Of a stretch of DNA of 64,000 bases, positions 26,837 to 41,737 are shown one piece after another. Below the pieces are notes generated by a model. That model did no database searches and was not told the DNA's origin. It saw nothing but the letters and a program-made list of their open reading frames with translations. The DNA is from Pogostemon cablin (Eukaryota; Streptophyta; Magnoliopsida; Lamiales; Lamiaceae), in the NCBI GenBank assembly GCA_023678885.1, contig CM042998.1, positions 1-64,000 on the forward strand, in the 5' to 3' direction. Position 1 is the first letter of the stretch; each line of letters begins with the position of its first letter. Made by a program: the position numbers and the translations under genes.

Positions 26837-29800
26837 ATGAATATTTACTTCATTTTGATGCATATTTACTTCGTTTTGATGCATATTTCTTTCGTTTCGA
26901 TGCACATTTACTTCATTTTGATGCATATTTACTTAATTGCGATCAACATTTGCTTCGTTTCGATGTATATTTACTTCATTTTGATCATATTTACTTCATT
27001 AAGATCAAAATTTACTACGTTTTTTTGCATATTTACTTAGTTTTCGATGCATATTTACTTCATTACGATCATCATTTCTTTCATTTCTATGCACATTTAC
27101 TTCATTTTGATGCATATTTACTTCACTAAGATCATCATTTCTTTAGTTTCGATGCATATTTAATTCATTTTGATGCATATTTACTTCATTACGATCAACA
27201 TTTCCTTCATTTTGATGCATATTTACTTCATTTTTATGCATATTTACTTTATTACAATCAACATTTCCTTCATTTTGATGCATATATACTTCATTTTGAT
27301 GCGTATTTCCTTCATTAAGATCAACATTTCCTTCGTTTCGATGCATATTTACTACATTTTGATAAATATTTACTTCATTAATATCAATATTTCCTTCGTT
27401 TCGATGCATATTAACTTTTTTTGATGCATATTTAATTCATTACGATCAGCATTTCCTTCGTTTAGATGTATATTTACTTCATTTTGATGCGTATTTACTT
27501 TGTTTCGATGCATATTTCCTTCGTTTTGATGCACATTTACTTCATTTTAATGCATATTTACTTCATTACGATGAACATTTGCTTCATTTTGATGCATATT
27601 TACTTCATTTTGATGCATATTTACTTCATTGCGATCAATATGTCCTTCGTTTTGATGCATATTTGCTAAATTTTGATGCTTATTTACTTCATTACGATCA
27701 AAATTTTTTCGTTTCGATGCATATTTACTTCATTTTGATGCATATTTATTTCATTAAGTTCAACATTTCATTCGTTTTGATGCTTATTTACTTCATTTTG
27801 ATGCATATTTACTTCGTTCTGATGCATATTTCCTTCGTTTCTATGCACATTTACTTCATTTTGATGCATATTTTCTTCATTACGATAAACATTTCCTTCG
27901 TTTCAATGCACATTTACTTCATTTTGACGATATTTTCTTTATTAGATCAATATTTCTTTCATTTTGATGCATACATATTTCATTTTAAAGCATTTTTACT
28001 TCATTTCGATGAATATTTAATTCGTTTTGATGCACATTTACTTCATTTTTTTATGTATATTTACTTCATTACTATCAACATTTCATTCGTGTAGATGAAT
28101 ATTTACTTCATTTTGATGCATATTTTCTTCGTTTTGATGCATATTTCTTTCGTTTCGATGCACATTTACTTCATTTTGATGCACATTTACTTAATTACGA
28201 ACAACATTTCCTTCATTTCGATGCATATTTACTTTATTTCGATGCATATTTACTTCATTAAGATCAAAATTTACTACGTTTTTTTTGCATATTTACTTCG
28301 TTTTCGATGCATATTTACTTCATTACGATCATCACTTCTTTCGTTTCGATGCATATTTAATTCATCTTGATGTATATTTACTTCATTACGATCAACATTT
28401 CCTTCATTTCGATGCATATTTACTTAATTTTTATGCATATTTACTTTATTACGATCAACATTTCCTTCATTTCGATGCATATTAACTTCATTTTGATGCA
28501 TATTTACTACGTTTTGATGCGTATTTCCTTTATTTCTATGCACATTTACTTCATTTTGATGCATATTTACTTCATTAAGATCAACATTTCCTTCGTTTCG
28601 ATGTATATCTACTTCATTTTGATGCATATTTACTTTATTACGATCAACATTTATTTCGTTTTGATGCATATTTACTTCATTTGTATGCATATTTACTTCA
28701 TTCCGATGCGTATTTCCTTCATTTCGATGCACATTTACTTCATTTTTATGTATAATTACTACATTACGATCAACATTTCCTTCGTTTCGATGCATATTTA
28801 CTTCATTTTGATGCATATTAACTTCATTTTGATGCATATTAACTTCATTTTGATGCATATTTACTTCGTTTTGATGCGTATTTCCTTTATTTCTATGCAC
28901 ATTTACTTCATTTTGATGCATATTTACTTCATTAAGATCAACATTTCCTTCGTTTCGATGTATACCTACTTCATTTTGATGCATATTTACTTTATTACGA
29001 TCAACATTTATTTTGTTTTGATGCATATTTACTTCATTTGTATGCATATTTACTTCATTCCGATGCGTATTTTCTTCATTTCGATGCACATTTACTTCAT
29101 TTTGATGTATAATTACTACATTACGATCAACATTTACTTCGTTTCGATGCATATTTACTTCATTTTTATGCATATTTACTTTATTACGATCAACATTTCC
29201 TTCATTTCGATGCATATTAACTTCATTTTGATGCATATTTACTACGTTTTGATGCGTATTTACTTCGTTTCTATGCACATTTACTTCATTTTGATGCATA
29301 TTTACTTCATTAAGATCAACATTTCCTTCGTTTCGATGTATATCCACTTCATTTTGATGCATATTTACTTTATTACGATCAATATTTATTTCGTTTTGAT
29401 GCATATTTACTTCATTTGTATGATATTTACTTCATTCCGATGCGTATTTCCTTCATTTCAATGCACATTTACTTCATTTTGATGTATAATTACTACATTA
29501 CGATCAACATTTCCTTCGTTTCGATGCATATTTACTTCATTTTGATGCATATTAACTTCATTTTGATGCATATTAACTTCATTTTTATGCATATTTACTT
29601 CGTTTTGATGCGTATTTCCTTTATTTCTATGCACATTTACTTCATTATGATGCATATTTACTTCATTAAGATCAACATTTCCTTCGTTTCGATGTATATC
29701 TACTTCATTTTGATGCATATTTAGTTTATTACGATCAACATTTATTTATTTTTGATGCATATTTACTTCATTTGTATGCATATTTACTTCATTCCGATGC

Positions 29801-30573
29801 GTATTTCCTTCATTTCGATGCACATTTACTTCATTTTGATGTATAATTACTACATTACGATCAACATTTACTTCGTTTCGATGCATATTTACTTCATTTT
29901 TATGCATATTTACTTTATTACGATCAACATTTCCTTCATTTCGATGCATATTAACTTCATTTTGATGCATATTTACTTCGTTTTGATGCGTATTTACTTC
30001 GTTTCTATGCACATTTACTTCATTTTGATGCATATTTACTTCATTAAGATCAACATTTCCTTCGTTTCGATGTATATCTACTATATTTTGATGCATATTT
30101 ACTTTATTACGATCAATATTTATTTCGTTTTGATGCATATTTACTTCATTTGTATGCATATTTACTTCATTCCGATACGTATTTCCTTTATTTCGATGCA
30201 CATTTACTTCATTTTGATGTATAATTACTACATTATGATCAACATTTCCTTCGTTTCGATGCATATTTACTTCATTTTGATGCATATTTACTTTGTTCCG
30301 ATTCATATTTCCTTCGTTTCTTTGCACATTTACTTCATTTTGATGCATATTTTCTTCATTACGATAAACATTTCCTTCGTTTCGATGCATATTTACTTCA
30401 TTTTGACGCATATTTTCTTTATTAGATCAATATTTCTTTCATTTAGATGCAAACATATTTCATTTTAATGCATTTTTACTTCATTTCGATGAATACTTAA
30501 TTCGTTTTGATGCACAATTACTTCATTTTTTATCTATATTTACTTCATTACTATCAACATTTCCTTCGTTTAG
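26837..30573. repeat. HOR copy U8 (3737 bp)
   Basis: Complete copy with the extra P-block monomer. A 2 bp loss near 29421 (GTATGATATTTAC) breaks the register once. TTTAGTTTATTACG at 29720 followed by ATTTATTTATTTTTG matches U2 only. CpG decay is seen as TTATGATCAAC near 30234 and GATACGT near 30174. Confidence 0.92.
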
Positions 30574-33500
30574 ATGAATATTTACTTCATTTTGATGCAT
30601 ATTTACTTCGTTTTGATGCATATTTCTTTCGTTTCGATGCACATTTACTTCATTTTGATGCATATTTACTTAATTGCGATCAACATTTGCTTCGTTTCGA
30701 TGTATATTTACTTCATTTTGATCATATTTACTTCATTAAGATCAAAATTTACTACGTTTTTTTGCATATTTACTTAGTTTTCGATGCATATTTACTTCAT
30801 TACGATCATCATTTCTTTCATTTCTATGCACATTTACTTCATTTTGATGCATATTTACTTCACTAAGATCATCATTTCTTTAGTTTCGATGCATATTTAA
30901 TTCATTTTGATGCATATTTACTTCATTACGATCAACATTTCCTTCATTTCGATGCATATTTACTTCATTTTTATGCATATTTACTTTATTACAATCAACA
31001 TTTCCTTCATTTTGATGCATATATACTTCATTTTGATGCGTATTTCCTTCATTAAGATCAACATTTCCTTCGTTTCGATGCATATTTACTACATTTTGAT
31101 AAATATTTACTTCATTAATATCAATATTTCCTTCGTTTCGATGCATATTAACTTTTTTTGATGCATATTTAATTCATTACGATCAGCATTTCCTTCGTTT
31201 AGATGTATATTTACTTCATTTTGATGCGTATTTACTTTGTTTCGATGCATATTTCCTTCGTTTTGATGCACATTTACTTCATTTTAATGCATATTTACTT
31301 CATTACGATGAACATTTGCTTCATTTTGATGCATATTTACTTCATTTGATGCATATTCATTGCGATCAATATGTCCTTCGTTTTGATGCATATTTGCTAA
31401 ATTTTGATGCTTATTTACTTCATTACGATCAAAATTTTTTCGTTTCGATGCATATTTACTTCATTTTGATGCATATTTATTTCATTAAGTTCAACATTTC
31501 ATTCGTTTTGATGCTTATTTACTTCATTTTGATGCATATTTACTTCGTTCTGATGCATATTTCCTTCGTTTCTATGCACATTTACTTCATTTTGATGCAT
31601 ATTTTCTTCATTACGATAAACATTTCCTTCGTTTCAATGCACATTTACTTCATTTTGACGATATTTTCTTTATTAGATCAATATTTCTTTCATTTTGATG
31701 CATACATATTTCATTTTAAAGCATTTTTACTTCATTTCGATGAATATTTAATTCGTTTTGATGCACATTTACTTCATTTTTTTATGTATATTTACTTCAT
31801 TACTATCAACATTTCATTCGTGTAGATGAATATTTACTTCATTTTGATGCATATTTTCTTCGTTTTGATGCATATTTCTTTCGTTTCGATGCACATTTAC
31901 TTCATTTTGATGCACATTTACTTAATTACGAACAACATTTCCTTCATTTCGATGCATATTTACTTTATTTCGATGCATATTTACTTCATTAAGATCAAAA
32001 TTTACTACGTTTTTTTTGCATATTTACTTCGTTTTCGATGCATATTTACTTCATTACGATCATCACTTCTTTCGTTTCGATGCATATTTAATTCATCTTG
32101 ATGTATATTTACTTCATTACGATCAACATTTCCTTCATTTCGATGCATATTTACTTAATTTTTATGCATATTTACTTTATTACGATCAACATTTCCTTCA
32201 TTTCGATGCATATTAACTTCATTTTGATGCATATTTACTACGTTTTGATGCGTATTTCCTTTATTTCTATGCACATTTACTTCATTTTGATGCATATTTA
32301 CTTCATTAAGATCAACATTTCCTTCGTTTCGATGTATATCTACTTCATTTTGATGCATATTTACTTTATTACGATCAACATTTATTTCGTTTTGATGCAT
32401 ATTTACTTCATTTGTATGCATATTTACTTCATTCCGATGCGTATTTCCTTCATTTCGATGCACATTTACTTCATTTTGATGTATAATTACTACATTACGA
32501 TCAACATTTCCTTCGTTTCGATGCATATTTACTTCATTTTGATGCATATTAACTTCATTTTGATGCATATTAACTTCATTTTGATGCATATTTACTTCGT
32601 TTTGATGCGTATTTCCTTTATTTCTATGCACATTTACTTCATTTTGATGCATATTTACTTCATTAAGATCAACATTTCCTTCGTTTCGATGTATACCTAC
32701 TTCATTTTGATGCATATTTACTTTATTACGATCAACATTTATTTTGTTTTGATGCATATTTACTTCATTTGTATGCATATTTACTTCATTCCGATGCGTA
32801 TTTTCTTCATTTCGATGCACATTTACTTCATTTTGATGTATAATTACTACATTACGATCAACATTTACTTCGTTTCGATGCATATTTACTTCATTTTTAT
32901 GCATATTTACTTTATTACGATCAACATTTCCTTCATTTCGATGCATATTAACTTCATTTTGATGCATATTTACTTCGTTTTGATGCGTATTTACTTCGTT
33001 TCTATGCACATTTACTTCATTTTGATGCATATTTACTTCATTAAGATCAACATTTCCTTCGTTTCGATGTATATCTACTTCATTTTGATGCATATTTACT
33101 TTATTACGATCAATATTTATTTCGTTTTGATGCATATTTACTTCATTTGTATGCATATTTACTTCATTCCGATGCGTATTTCCTTCATTTCAATGCACAT
33201 TTACTTCATTTTGATGTATAATTACTACATTACGATCAACATTTCCTTCGTTTCGATGCATATTTACTTCATTTTGATGCATATTAACTTCATTTTGATG
33301 CATATTAACTTCATTTTTATGCATATTTACTTCGTTTTGATGCGTATTTCCTTTATTTCTATGCACATTTACTTCAATATGATGCATATTTACTTCATTA
33401 AGATCAACATTTCCTTCGTTTCGATGTATATCTACTTCATTTTGATGCATATTTACTTTATTACGATCAAAATTTATTTCTTTTTGATGCATATTTACTT

Positions 33501-34305
33501 CATTTGTATGCATATTTACTTCATTCCGATGCGTATTTCCTTCATTTCGATGCACATTTACTTCATTTTGATGTATAATTACTACATTACGATCAACATT
33601 TACTTCGTTTCGATGCATATTTACTTCATTTTTATGCATATTTACTTTATTACGATCAACATTTCCTTCATTTCGATGCATATTAACTTCATTTTGATGC
33701 ATATTTACTTCGTTTTGATGCGTATTTACTTCGTTTCTATGCACATTTACTTCATTTTGATGCATATTTACTTCATTAAGATCAACATTTCCTTCGTTTC
33801 GATGTATATCTACTATGTTTTGATGCATATTTACTTTATTACGATCAATCTTTATTTCGTTTTGATGCATATTTACTTCATTTGTATGCATATTTACTTC
33901 ATTCCGATGCGTATTTCCTTTATTTCGATGCACATTTACTTCATTTTGATGTATAATTACTACATTACGATCAACATTTCCTTCGTTTCGATGCATATTT
34001 ACTTCATTTTGATGCATATTTACTTTGTTCCGATTCATATTTCCTTCGTTTCTATGCACATTTACTTCATTTTGATGCATATTTTCTTCATTACGATAAA
34101 CATTTCCTTCGTTTCGATGCATATTTACTTCATTTTGACACATATTTTCTTTATTAGATCAATATTTCTTTCATTTAGATGCATACATATTTCATTTTAA
34201 TGCATTTTTACTTCATTTCGATGAATACTTAATTCGTTTTGATGCACAATTACTTCATTTTTTATCTATATTTACTTCATTACTATCAACATTTCCTTCG
34301 TTGAG
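30574..34305. repeat. HOR copy U9 (3732 bp)
   Basis: Complete copy. At about 31343-31365 the P-block has small deletions (CATTTGATGCATATTCATTGCG) that partly remove the extra monomer carried by U8, an intermediate between the 3737 and 3716 bp forms. ACTTCAATATGATGC (33371) is shared with U10. The copy ends with TTTTGACACAT (34133), the form seen in U9 to U12. Confidence 0.92.
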
Positions 34306-37300
34306 ATGAATATTTACTTCATTTTGATGCATATTTACTTCGTTTTGATGCATATTTCTTTCGTTTCGATGCACATTTACTTCATTTTGATGCATATTTA
34401 CTTAATTGCGATCAACATTTGCTTCGTTTCGATGTATATTTACTTCATTTTGATCATATTTACTTCATTAAGATCAAAATTTACTACGTTTTTTTGCATA
34501 TTTACTTAGTTTTCGATGCATATTTACTTCATTACGATCATCATTTCTTTCATTTCTATGCACATTTACTTCATTTTGATGCATATTTACTTCACTAAGA
34601 TCATCATTTCTTTAGTTTCGATGCATATTTAATTCATTTTGATGCATATTTACTTCATTACGATCAACATTTCCTTCATTTCGATGCATATTTACTTCAT
34701 TTTTATGCATATTTACTTTATTACAATCAACATTTCCTTCATTTTGATGCATATATACTTCATTTTGATGCGTATTTCCTTCATTAAGATCAACATTTCC
34801 TTCGTTTCGATGCATATTTACTACATTTTGATAAATATTTACTTCATTAATATCAATATTTCCTTCGTTTCGATGCATATTAACTTTTTTTGATGCATAT
34901 TTAATTCATTACGATCAGCATTTCCTTCGTTTAGATGTATATTTACTTCATTTTGATGCGTATTTACTTTGTTTCGATGCATATTTCCTTCGTTTTGATG
35001 CACATTTACTTCATTTTAATGCATATTTACTTCATTACGATGAACATTTGCTTCATTTTGATGCATATTTACTTCATTGCGATCAATATGTCCTTCGTTT
35101 TGATGCATATTTGCTAAATTTTGATGCTTATTTACTTCATTACGATCAAAATTTTTTCGTTTCGATGCATATTTACTTCATTTTGATGCATATTTATTTC
35201 ATTAAGTTCAACATTTCATTCGTTTTGATGCTTATTTACTTCATTTTGATGCATATTTACTTCGTTCTGATGCATATTTCCTTCGTTTCTATGCACATTT
35301 ACTTCATTTTGATGCATATTTTCTTCATTACGATAAACATTTCCTTCGTTTCAATGCACATTTACTTCATTTTGACGATATTTTCTTTATTAGATCAATA
35401 TTTCTTTCATTTTGATGCATACATATTTCATTTTAAAGCATTTTTACTTCATTTCGATGAATATTTAATTCGTTTTGATGCACATTTACTTCATTTTTTT
35501 ATGTATATTTACTTCATTACTATCAACATTTCATTCGTGTAGATGAATATTTACTTCATTTTGATGCATATTTTCTTCGTTTTGATGCATATTTCTTTCG
35601 TTTCGATGCACATTTACTTCATTTTGATGCACATTTACTTAATTACGAACAACATTTCCTTCATTTCGATGCATATTTACTTTATTTCGATGCATATTTA
35701 CTTCATTAAGATCAAAATTTACTACGTTTTTTTGCATATTTACTTCGTTTTCGATGCATATTTACTTCATTACGATCATCACTTCTTTCGTTTCGATGCA
35801 TATTTAATTCATCTTGATGTATATTTACTTCATTACGATCAACATTTCCTTCATTTCGATGCATATTTACTTAATTTTTATGCATATTTACTTTATTACG
35901 ATCAACATTTCCTTCATTTCGATGCATATTAACTTCATTTTGATGCATATTTACTACGTTTTGATGCGTATTTCCTTTATTTCTATGCACATTTACTTCA
36001 TTTTGATGCATATTTACTTCATTAAGATCAACATTTCCTTCGTTTCGATGTATATCTACTTCATTTTGATGCATATTTACTTTATTACGATCAACATTTA
36101 TTTCGTTTTGATGCATATTTACTTCATTTGTATGCATATTTACTTCATTCCGATGCGTATTTCCTTCATTTCGATGCACATTTACTTCATTTTGATGTAT
36201 AATTACTACATTACGATCAACATTTCCTTCGTTTCGATGCATATTTACTTCATTTTGATGCATATTAACTTCATTTTGATGCATATTAACTTCATTTTGA
36301 TGCATATTTACTTCGTTTTGATGCGTATTTCCTTTATTTCTATGCACATTTACTTCATTTTGATGCATATTTACTTCATTAAGATCAACATTTCCTTCGT
36401 TTCGATGTATACCTACTTCATTTTGATGCATATTTACTTTATTACGATCAACATTTATTTTGTTTTGATGCATATTTACTTCATTTGTATGCATATTTAC
36501 TTCATTCCGATGCGTATTTTCTTCATTTCGATGCACATTTACTTCATTTTGATGTATAATTACTACATTACGATCAACATTTACTTCGTTTCGATGCATA
36601 TTTACTTCATTTTTATGCATATTTACTTTATTACGATCAACATTTCCTTCATTTCGATGCATATTAACTTCATTTTGATGCATATTTACTTCGTTTTGAT
36701 GCGTATTTACTTCGTTTCTATGCACATTTACTTCATTTTGATGCATATTTACTTCATTAAGATCAACATTTCCTTCGTTTCGATGTATATCTACTTCATT
36801 TTGATGCATATTTACTTTATTACGATCAATATTTATTTCGTTTTGATGCATATTTACTTCATTTGTATGCATATTTACTTCATTCCGATGCGTATTTCCT
36901 TCATTTCAATGCACATTTACTTCATTTTGATGTATAATTACTACATTACGATCAACATTTCCTTCGTTTCGATGCATATTTACTTCATTTTGATGCATAT
37001 TAACTTCATTTTGATGCATATTAACTTCATTTTTATGCATATTTACTTCGTTTTGATGCGTATTTCCTTTATTTCTATGCACATTTACTTCAATATGATG
37101 CATATTTACTTCATTAAGATCAACATTTCCTTCGTTTCGATGTATATCTACTTCATTTTGATGCATATTTACTTTATTACGATCAAAATTTATTTCTTTT
37201 TGATGCATATTTACTTCATTTGTATGCATATTTACTTCATTCCGATGCGTATTTCCTTCATTTCGATGCACATTTACTTCATTTTGATGTATAATTACTA

Positions 37301-38021
37301 CATTACGATCAACATTTACTTCGTTTCGATGCATATTTACTTCATTTTTATGCATATTTACTTTATTACGATCAACATTTCCTTCATTTCGATGCATATT
37401 AACTTCATTTTGATGCATATTTACTTCGTTTTGATGCGTATTTACTTCGTTTCTATGCACATTTACGTCATTTTGATGCATATTTACTTCATTAAGATCA
37501 ACATTTCCTTCGTTTCGATGTATATCTACTATGTTTTGATGCATATTTACTTTATTACGATCAATCTTTATTTCGTTTTGATGCATATTTACTTCATTTG
37601 TATGCATATTTACTTCATTCCGATGCGTATTTCCTTTATTTCGATGCACATTTACTTCATTTTGATGTATAATTACTACATTACGATCAACATTTCCTTC
37701 GTTTCGATGCATATTTACTTCATTTTGATGCATATTTACTTTGTTCCGATTCATATTTCCTTCGTTTCTATGCACATTTACTTCATTTTGATGCATATTT
37801 TCTTCATTACGATAAACATTTCCTTCGTTTCGATGCATATTTACTTCATTTTGACACATATTTTCTTTATTAGATCAATATTTCTTTCATTTAGATGCAT
37901 ACATATTTCATTTTAATGCATTTTTACTTCATTTCGATGAATACTTAATTCGTTTTGATGCACAATTACTTCATTTTTTATCTATATTTACTTCATTACT
38001 ATCAACATTTCCTTCGTTGAG
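34306..38021. repeat. HOR copy U10 (3716 bp)
   Basis: Complete standard-length copy, the first of the homogeneous right-hand group. It is preceded by CGTTGAGATGAAT (34300) instead of CGTTTAGATGAAT, a change kept in every later copy. Both recombination-test variants are present (ACGTCATT near 37466, GATCAATCTTT near 37560). Confidence 0.93.
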
Positions 38022-41000
38022 ATGAATATTTACTTCATTTTGATGCATATTTACTTCGTTTTGATGCATATTTCTTTCGTTTCGATGCACATTTACTTCA
38101 TTTTGATGCATATTTACTTAATTGCGATCAACATTTGCTTCGTTTCGATGTATATTTACTTCATTTTGATCATATTTACTTCATTAAGATCAAAATTTAC
38201 TACGTTTTTTTGCATATTTACTTAGTTTTCGATGCATATTTACTTCATTACGATCATCATTTCTTTCATTTCTATGCACATTTACTTCATTTTGATGCAT
38301 ATTTACTTCACTAAGATCATCATTTCTTTAGTTTCGATGCATATTTAATTCATTTTGATGCATATTTACTTCATTACGATCAACATTTCCTTCATTTCGA
38401 TGCATATTTACTTCATTTTTATGCATATTTACTTTATTACAATCAACATTTCCTTCATTTTGATGCATATATACTTCATTTTGATGCGTATTTCCTTCAT
38501 TAAGATCAACATTTCCTTCGTTTCGATGCATATTTACTACATTTTGATAAATATTTACTTCATTAATATCAATATTTCCTTCGTTTCGATGCATATTAAC
38601 TTTTTTTGATGCATATTTAATTCATTACGATCAGCATTTCCTTCGTTTAGATGTATATTTACTTCATTTTGATGCGTATTTACTTTGTTTCGATGCATAT
38701 TTCCTTCGTTTTGATGCACATTTACTTCATTTTAATGCATATTTACTTCATTACGATGAACATTTGCTTCATTTTGATGCATATTTACTTCATTGCGATC
38801 AATATGTCCTTCGTTTTGATGCATATTTGCTAAATTTTGATGCTTATTTACTTCATTACGATCAAAATTTTTTCGTTTCGATGCATATTTACTTCATTTT
38901 GATGCATATTTATTTCATTAAGTTCAACATTTCATTCGTTTTGATGCTTATTTACTTCATTTTGATGCATATTTACTTCGTTCTGATGCATATTTCCTTC
39001 GTTTCTATGCACATTTACTTCATTTTGATGCATATTTTCTTCATTACGATAAACATTTCCTTCGTTTCAATGCACATTTACTTCATTTTGACGATATTTT
39101 CTTTATTAGATCAATATTTCTTTCATTTTGATGCATACATATTTCATTTTAAAGCATTTTTACTTCATTTCGATGAATATTTAATTCGTTTTGATGCACA
39201 TTTACTTCATTTTTTTATGTATATTTACTTCATTACTATCAACATTTCATTCGTGTAGATGAATATTTACTTCATTTTGATGCATATTTTCTTCGTTTTG
39301 ATGCATATTTCTTTCGTTTCGATGCACATTTACTTCATTTTGATGCACATTTACTTAATTACGAACAACATTTCCTTCATTTCGATGCATATTTACTTTA
39401 TTTCGATGCATATTTACTTCATTAAGATCAAAATTTACTACGTTTTTTTGCATATTTACTTCGTTTTCGATGCATATTTACTTCATTACGATCATCACTT
39501 CTTTCGTTTCGATGCATATTTAATTCATCTTGATGTATATTTACTTCATTACGATCAACATTTCCTTCATTTCGATGCATATTTACTTAATTTTTATGCA
39601 TATTTACTTTATTACGATCAACATTTCCTTCATTTCGATGCATATTAACTTCATTTTGATGCATATTTACTACGTTTTGATGCGTATTTCCTTTATTTCT
39701 ATGCACATTTACTTCATTTTGATGCATATTTACTTCATTAAGATCAACATTTCCTTCGTTTCGATGTATATCTACTTCATTTTGATGCATATTTACTTTA
39801 TTACGATCAACATTTATTTCGTTTTGATGCATATTTACTTCATTTGTATGCATATTTACTTCATTCCGATGCGTATTTCCTTCATTTCGATGCACATTTA
39901 CTTCATTTTGATGTATAATTACTACATTACGATCAACATTTCCTTCGTTTCGATGCATATTTACTTCATTTTGATGCATATTAACTTCATTTTGATGCAT
40001 ATTAACTTCATTTTGATGCATATTTACTTCGTTTTGATGCGTATTTCCTTTATTTCTATGCACATTTACTTCATTTTGATGCATATTTACTTCATTAAGA
40101 TCAACATTTCCTTCGTTTCGATGTATACCTACTTCATTTTGATGCATATTTACTTTATTACGATCAACATTTATTTTGTTTTGATGCATATTTACTTCAT
40201 TTGTATGCATATTTACTTCATTCCGATGCGTATTTTCTTCATTTCGATGCACATTTACTTCATTTTGATGTATAATTACTACATTACGATCAACATTTAC
40301 TTCGTTTCGATGCATATTTACTTCATTTTTATGCATATTTACTTTATTACGATCAACATTTCCTTCATTTCGATGCATATTAACTTCATTTTGATGCATA
40401 TTTACTTCGTTTTGATGCGTATTTACTTCGTTTCTATGCACATTTACTTCATTTTGATGCATATTTACTTCATTAAGATCAACATTTCCTTCGTTTCGAT
40501 GTATATCTACTTCATTTTGATGCATATTTACTTTATTACGATCAATATTTATTTCGTTTTGATGCATATTTACTTCATTTGTATGCATATTTACTTCATT
40601 CCGATGCGTATTTCCTTCATTTCGATGCACATTTACTTCATTTTGATGTATAATTACTACATTACGATCAACATTTCCTTCGTTTCGATGCATATTTACT
40701 TCATTTTGATGCATATTAACTTCATTTTGATGCATATTAACTTCATTTTGATGCATATTTACTTCGTTTTGATGCGTATTTCCTTTATTTCTATGCACAT
40801 TTACTTCATTTTGATGCATATTTACTTCATTAAGATCAACATTTCCTTCGTTTCGATGTATACCTACTTCATTTTGATGCATATTTACTTTATTACGATC
40901 AATATTTATTTCGTTTTGATGCATATTTACTTCATTTGTATGCATATTTACTTCATTCCGATGCGTATTTCCTTCATTTCGATGCACATTTACTTCATTT

Positions 41001-41737
41001 TGATGTATAATTACTACATTACGATCAACATTTCCTTCGTTTCGATGCACATTTACTTCATTTTTATGCATATTTACTTTATTACGATCAATATTTCCTT
41101 CATTTCGATGCATATTAACTTCATTTTGATGCATATTTACTTCGTTTTGATGCGTATTTACTTCGTTTCTATGCACATTTACGTCATTTTGATGCATATT
41201 TACTTCATTAAGATCAACATTTCCTTCGTTTCGATGTATATCTACTATGTTTTGATGCATATTTACTTTATTACGATCAATCTTTATTTCGTTTTGATGC
41301 ATATTTACTTCATTTGTATGCATATTTACTTCATTCCGATGCGTATTTCCTTTATTTCGATGCACATTTACTTCATTTTGATGTATAATTACTACATTAC
41401 GATCAACATTTCCTTCGTTTCGTTGCATATTTACTTCATTTTGATGCATATTTACTTTGTTCCGATTCATATTTCCTTCGTTTCTATGCACATTTACTTC
41501 ATTTTGATGCATATTTTCTTCATTACGATAAACATTTCCTTCGTTTCGATGCATATTTACTTCATTTTGACACATATTTTCTTTATTAGATCAATATTTC
41601 TTTCATTTAGATGCATACATATTTCATTTTAATGCATTTTTACTTCATTTCGATGAATACTTAATTCGTTTTGATGCACAATTACTTCATTTTTTATCTA
41701 TATTTACTTCATTACTATCAACATTTCCTTCGTTGAG
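38022..41737. repeat. HOR copy U11 (3716 bp)
   Basis: Same length as U10 but with a different second 735 bp pair: around 40740-41100 it reads TTTTGATGCATATTTACTTC and GTATACCTAC where U10 has TTTTTATGC and ATATGATGC. This fits replacement by a paralogous subunit without length change, that is, gene conversion or a double crossover. GTTTCGTTGCATATT near 41418 is shared with U12 to U14. Confidence 0.92.

Noticed and set aside
39587..41575. 662-codon minus-strand Asn-rich frame (also 21707-23695) as a coding gene
   Set aside because: Same cause: the MHQNEVN-type heptad is the complement of the satellite monomer. In other copies it is split by GTG/TAG-type monomers without compensation.
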